The notes under the pieces: generated by a model
The model's database searches: none
The model's input: the letters and a program-made list of their open reading frames with translations, nothing else
Told to the model about the DNA's origin: nothing
Made by a program: the position numbers and the translations under genes
Source of the DNA: Marinospirillum sp.
Lineage (GTDB): Bacteria; Pseudomonadota; Gammaproteobacteria; Pseudomonadales; Halomonadaceae
Reading direction: 5' to 3'
NCBI GenBank assembly: GCA_007116865.1
Contig: SKHR01000084.1
Location: 1-9,736, forward strand
Length of the DNA stretch: 9,736 nucleotides
Shown: positions 6,290-9,736 of the stretch, piece after piece
Position numbering within the stretch: the first letter of the stretch is position 1
Layout of the letters: every line of letters begins with the position of its first letter

Positions 6290-9200
6290 TTAGTGCTCCT
6301 CTGGAGAATGAGGGCTGGTGAGTGTTTGAATCAGCGCAGTAAGCTCTTGACTGGCCTGGTCGAAATCAAAGTATTCAAGCGCTTGTGTAATCGCCAGCCA
6401 AGCGGCTTGGTTGGCAGGTGGAAGCTGCTGAGCCAGCCGGGTTAACAACGCATCGTCAATATATTCGCTGTTGTTGACAGCCTCTAATAATCGGCTGAGC
6501 TCTGCATGCAATGTACTCGGTGGCGCGATGGTGCCATCGTTGCTTTCGGTGACAGCAGGGTTGGTGCTTGCTGCTTGCAACCATTGAGTGACCGCCTTGC
6601 GGGTTGTTTCCAAGCTGGCGGAGAATGCGTCAATCAGGCTGGCTGGAGGCAATCGCTCTTGCTTGAGCAGCCGATCTAACTCGGTTGTGAGTTGGGTGAG
6701 ATGTTTCAGTGCCAGATTGCCGCCCAAGCCTTTTAAGGTGTGTGCTTTGAGTTGTGCAGCAGAAAAATCCCCCGTTTCAGCACTGGTATCAAGCTGATTC
6801 AGCTGGTTGGGCAGTGCGCCAAACTCGGTTTCAAGCTGGGTGAGAAATAGTCCTAAAAGCTTGGTGTAAAGCGCGTGATTGTTATTCAGCATTGCCAGCC
6901 CTGCTTCAACATCTATATAAGCGGGCTCACCTTGAGTCGAGCTGGCTGTGGCGTTGCTTGCGAGTGTTGGCTTTTCACGTGCGCTTGAGGAATCGGGCGT
7001 CTCGCTCTGCAACCACTGCGATAATACCTGGTGTAACTGACATAGCTCAATGGGTTTGCCCAGGTGATCATCCATGCCACAAGCGAGGGCTTTTTGCTGG
7101 TCCTCTGTCATCGCAGCGGCGGTGAGTGCGATGATCGGTGTTTGATAACCCAAGGCGCGAATCTTTTGGGTGGCCTCATAGCCATCCATGACAGGCATCT
7201 GAACATCCATTAACACCAAATCAAAGTGCTCTTTTTGAATCGAATCCACCGCCTCTTGTCCTTGAGATGCCAGCGTGGCCTCCAGTCCGAGTTGCGCCAG
7301 CTGAGAGAGGGCGACCTCCTGGTTGATCGGATTGTCTTCAACCAGCAGCACACGACCTTGAAGCGCCTTGTGAATATCTTGCGGCTGGGCGGCTTGATTG
7401 AGCAGTGCCTGAGTTTCTTCGGTAGAGCAGGGGGGTAAGGGGAGTGCAAAATAAAAAGTGGCCCCCTGGTCCAGTGTGCTCTCGACTTCGATGCCCTTAC
7501 CCCCCATGGCAAGCACCAGTTTTTGGCTGATCACTAGACCTAGCCCTGTGCCACCATGCTGACGGCTAATACTGGTATCGGCCTGAGAAAAGGCTTTAAA
7601 AAGGCGATGCTGTTGCTCAGGGCTGATCCCTATGCCTGTATCCTGAATGGCAAACTTCAGTTGAGACGGGTTTGGAGTGTCGACCTGATGCGAAACCGTC
7701 AAGGTAACCTTGCCCTGAGCGGTGAATTTAAGCGCATTGCCTAGCAGATTAGTCAAGACTTGGCGTAAACGCAGCTCGTCACCCAGGTAGGCATGAGTGA
7801 TCTGCGGGTCGGCATGAAAATCCAGCTGGAGTTGTTTGTTATTGGCGGTCTGCTTAAACAGACTGTGCAGGTTGTCCAGCAGGCTGGGTAATAAGAAGGG
7901 TTGATGCGTGATCTCCAGTTTGCCCGCTTCGATTTTGGAAAAATCCAAAATATCATTGATGATGCCCAGCAGAAGACGCCCTGATTGGTAGATTTTGCCT
8001 AAGCGATCACGCAGCACCGTGATGTTTTGCTCTTCCGTGCTGAGTTGGCTGAGCCCAAGAATCCCGTTCATTGGGGTGCGTATCTCATGACTCATATTGG
8101 CTAAAAATTCGGATTTAGCGCGGTTGGCTTCATCCGCCATCGCTTTGGCGTGTTTGAGTGCTTTTTCATATTCAATGCGTTCGGAAATATTGCTGCAAAA
8201 CGCGATAAAGCCAACACCTGGCAGATGAACCCCATTAAATGAAACTGGGACTAGATGTCCTTGTTGATGTTTGAGCTGGATTTCTGTTGTCACCTTGGTG
8301 TCAGCCAGCATCTGCTTCATCAGTGCCTGATGAGTCGCCTCCTGCCCTGGAGGGGTAAGAACAGCAAGGGTGAGGTTGAGCAGGGCAGCTTCTGAATAGC
8401 CGACCAGTTCAGACGCGGCCGGGTTGACCTGTAGGTAGCGACCGTTTAAATCGGTCACAAAAACACCAATACTTGATTGCTCCATGAAAAGTTGCAGGCG
8501 CTGCTCGGTTGTTTTTTGTTTTTCCAGCAGCTTTATTTTGACCAGTGCCAACTCAATGAGCTGTGCAACCGAAGCGATGAATTCTTTGTCGTCATCGTCC
8601 AGCTCAACCTTTTGACTGACCCAGTTAAAGGCCAATAGCTGGTAACCCTCGGTGGTGAAGCTAAAGGGATACCAGTAAAGGCTTTTTATATTCATCTGCT
8701 CATGCAAGGTCTGAGCAGCTTGTTCCTGGAGCAGTTCGGGGTGAATCTGATCCTGGTGGCTGATCAACCAGTCGCGTTGTTTGAACATCCATTGCGCCCC
8801 TGCCTCAAATACCTTGAGCGGGTAGGTTCCCAGCGTTGAAGAGATATCCGCATTGTGCTCATTGTTTAACCACTCGTTTTTGCCCTGGATTTCTTGATTG
8901 AGTAGGTCAATTTCATAGACGAGCGCGCGGTCAGTAAAAAGAGCTTGTCCCATTTGCTGACAAGCAGTTTGTAAAATCTCGGCTGGATTGTCCTGACTGG
9001 CAATGGTCAGTGCCAGCTGATCAAGCGCATAACGGTGACGTGCGACCTTGGCTTGCAACTTTTCGGCTCTGTCCTCCGCTTGCTTTTGTTCAGTGATATC
9101 ACGGTCGCTGCCACGATAGCCCAGTCGTTGTCCTTGTTGATCAAGAATCGGGTAGCCATCGGTCATCACCCAGACAAGATGACCCTCCTGGTGTTGAATC

Positions 9201-9736
9201 GGGTTTAAGTGGCGCTTGATGGTTTTGCCCGACTCCATCATGGCGAAGGCTTCACGTTTAAAGGTGTCGCGGCTTTCTATAGGGTGAAGATCATAAAAGG
9301 TTTTTTTGCCCACCAGTGTCTCAGGTGGGTAGCCCCACACTGATTCACTGAGGGGGCTGACATAGGTGTAGGTGCCAGCAAGATCAACCTCCCAGATCAC
9401 GCTGCGGCTATGCTCCGTGATCTCAGTTAAGCGCCGCTCGCTTTCGATCGTCGCCTGCTGTGCAGATTTGAGCGCAGAAATATCCTGAATGATCGACCAA
9501 ATGACAGGGCGATTATCCGGGGTTTGGGTTTTGAATCCATGAAGTAAAACTGGGTAGCGACTGCCGTCTTTACGAATATATTCCTTCTCAAAGGGGCCGT
9601 AGCGGCCTGTGGCCTGCATCGACTCAAGCTGTTTGGCTTCTTGAGCTTCATACTCTTTCGGTGTGACCTCCCAGTAACTCAGCTGGGCAAACTCTTCGGG
9701 TGTATAACCGGCTGGTTCGTTGATGGCGGCATTAAA
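6290..9736 (-). CDS. Hybrid sensor histidine kinase PAS-PAS-GAF-PAS-HisKA-HATPase-REC-Hpt, 5' end outside window
   Basis: The frame stays open to the right edge, so the Met at 9619 is internal and at least 1148 residues are coded; numbering starts at the first visible residue (base 9736). The first domain is the remainder of a PAS (about 1-89; NEPAGYTPEEFAQLSYWEV, then KEYIRKDGSRYPVLL). A second PAS (about 97-219), a GAF-like domain (about 235-401) and a third PAS (about 406-522; GVFVTDLNGRYLQVNPAASE) follow. HisKA has SHEIRTPMNG with His550 (bases 8087-8089). The ATPase domain has Asn667, Asp699 and GTGLGL (729-734). The receiver (about 795-910) has Glu800/Asp801, phospho-acceptor Asp844 (bases 7205-7207), Thr872 and Lys894. 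The Hpt domain (about 942-1054) has KAHTLKGLGGN with His999 (bases 6740-6742). A helical tail of about 94 residues ends the protein. No membrane segment is visible, so the part seen is cytoplasmic; a membrane or periplasmic input may lie upstream. The signal is unknown. Its kinase core and receiver closely resemble those of the next gene, suggesting duplication. With the only Hpt in the cluster, it could feed the receivers of the next protein. Confidence 0.94.
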   Translation of the reverse strand, partial: FNAAINEPAGYTPEEFAQLSYWEVTPKEYEAQEAKQLESMQATGRYGPFEKEYIRKDGSRYPVLLHGFKTQTPDNRPVIWSIIQDISALKSAQQATIESERRLTEITEHSRSVIWEVDLAGTYTYVSPLSESVWGYPPETLVGKKTFYDLHPIESRDTFKREAFAMMESGKTIKRHLNPIQHQEGHLVWVMTDGYPILDQQGQRLGYRGSDRDITEQKQAEDRAEKLQAKVARHRYALDQLALTIASQDNPAEILQTACQQMGQALFTDRALVYEIDLLNQEIQGKNEWLNNEHNADISSTLGTYPLKVFEAGAQWMFKQRDWLISHQDQIHPELLQEQAAQTLHEQMNIKSLYWYPFSFTTEGYQLLAFNWVSQKVELDDDDKEFIASVAQLIELALVKIKLLEKQKTTEQRLQLFMEQSSIGVFVTDLNGRYLQVNPAASELVGYSEAALLNLTLAVLTPPGQEATHQALMKQMLADTKVTTEIQLKHQQGHLVPVSFNGVHLPGVGFIAFCSNISERIEYEKALKHAKAMADEANRAKSEFLANMSHEIRTPMNGILGLSQLSTEEQNITVLRDRLGKIYQSGRLLLGIINDILDFSKIEAGKLEITHQPFLLPSLLDNLHSLFKQTANNKQLQLDFHADPQITHAYLGDELRLRQVLTNLLGNALKFTAQGKVTLTVSHQVDTPNPSQLKFAIQDTGIGISPEQQHRLFKAFSQADTSISRQHGGTGLGLVISQKLVLAMGGKGIEVESTLDQGATFYFALPLPPCSTEETQALLNQAAQPQDIHKALQGRVLLVEDNPINQEVALSQLAQLGLEATLASQGQEAVDSIQKEHFDLVLMDVQMPVMDGYEATQKIRALGYQTPIIALTAAAMTEDQQKALACGMDDHLGKPIELCQLHQVLSQWLQSETPDSSSAREKPTLASNATASSTQGEPAYIDVEAGLAMLNNNHALYTKLLGLFLTQLETEFGALPNQLNQLDTSAETGDFSAAQLKAHTLKGLGGNLALKHLTQLTTELDRLLKQERLPPASLIDAFSASLETTRKAVTQWLQAASTNPAVTESNDGTIAPPSTLHAELSRLLEAVNNSEYIDDALLTRLAQQLPPANQAAWLAITQALEYFDFDQASQELTALIQTLTSPHSPEEH
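6296..6299 (-). promoter_or_regulatory. Ribosome binding site for the kinase-cyclase gene, inside the end of the upstream gene
   Basis: On the minus strand AGAGGAGCACTAACCTGATG shows GGAG about ten bases before the ATG at 6285. The GGAG lies within the last Glu codons of the upstream kinase, whose TAA stop is at 6290-6292. Ribosomes ending the first gene would uncover or reuse this site, so translation of the two kinases is probably coupled. The position also supports the 6285 start over any internal Met. Confidence 0.7.

Larger units (their letters stand above)
1..9736 (-). other. Predicted single transcription unit of four signalling and peroxidase genes, open at both ends
   Basis: All four genes run in the same direction, with junctions of +4 bases, about +62 (or +14) bases and -4 bases, and no terminator-like hairpin between them. 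The promoter and first codons of the leading kinase lie right of the window, and the end of the last gene lies left of it. Co-transcription is inferred from spacing. The weakest link is the spacer before the peroxidase, where an extra promoter cannot be excluded. Confidence 0.7.

Noticed and set aside
7210..7512. 100-codon minus-strand frame in the receiver region of the first kinase
   Set aside because: It is a shifted frame of the real receiver-coding sequence; the main frame has all receiver motifs without interruption.
9617..9619. Met codon at 9619 as the start of the leading kinase
   Set aside because: The frame continues upstream without a stop to the window edge and encodes the first half of the same PAS domain, so this Met is internal.

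Overview
The window is a densely packed stretch of one strand. Four consecutive genes all read on the minus strand and almost no non-coding DNA is visible. The proteins look gammaproteobacterial: DAHL, PAS and GGDEF sensors, tripartite-type hybrid kinases and a periplasmic di-heme peroxidase, with roughly even base composition by eye. The lineage is inferred from protein style only, and I cannot name a genus.

In transcription order (right to left): (1) 9736-6290 is a 5'-truncated hybrid sensor kinase, PAS-PAS-GAF-PAS-HisKA-HATPase-REC-Hpt plus a helical tail. (2) 6285-2731, after a 4-base gap, is a 1184-residue membrane kinase with a periplasmic PAS, a second PAS, HisKA-HATPase, three receiver domains and a C-terminal GGEEF diguanylate cyclase. 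(3) 2668 (or 2716) down to 1688 is an exported di-heme cytochrome c peroxidase of the CcpA type. (4) 1691 to beyond base 1, overlapping the peroxidase stop as ATGA, is a two-membrane-span sensor with a DAHL-like periplasmic domain, two PAS domains and the start of a GGDEF domain. Its style suggests that an EAL domain may follow outside the window.

The likely theme is coupling of several sensory inputs to cyclic-di-GMP through a multistep phosphorelay. The first kinase carries the only Hpt domain. The second has three intact receivers and a built-in cyclase but no Hpt, so the pair could form one relay ending at REC3-GGEEF. A periplasmic peroxidase translationally linked to a second c-di-GMP sensor suggests that peroxide or electron-transport state is part of the signal or response. 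This is inference from gene order.

The peroxidase has Val where P. aeruginosa CcpA has its distal heme ligand His71, while the other pocket residues (Trp, Gln, Glu) are kept at identical spacing. This suggests an enzyme that may not need reductive activation.

No RNA genes, mobile elements, CRISPR arrays or long repeats were seen. The only gap between genes longer than a few bases is about 60 bases before the peroxidase ATG.
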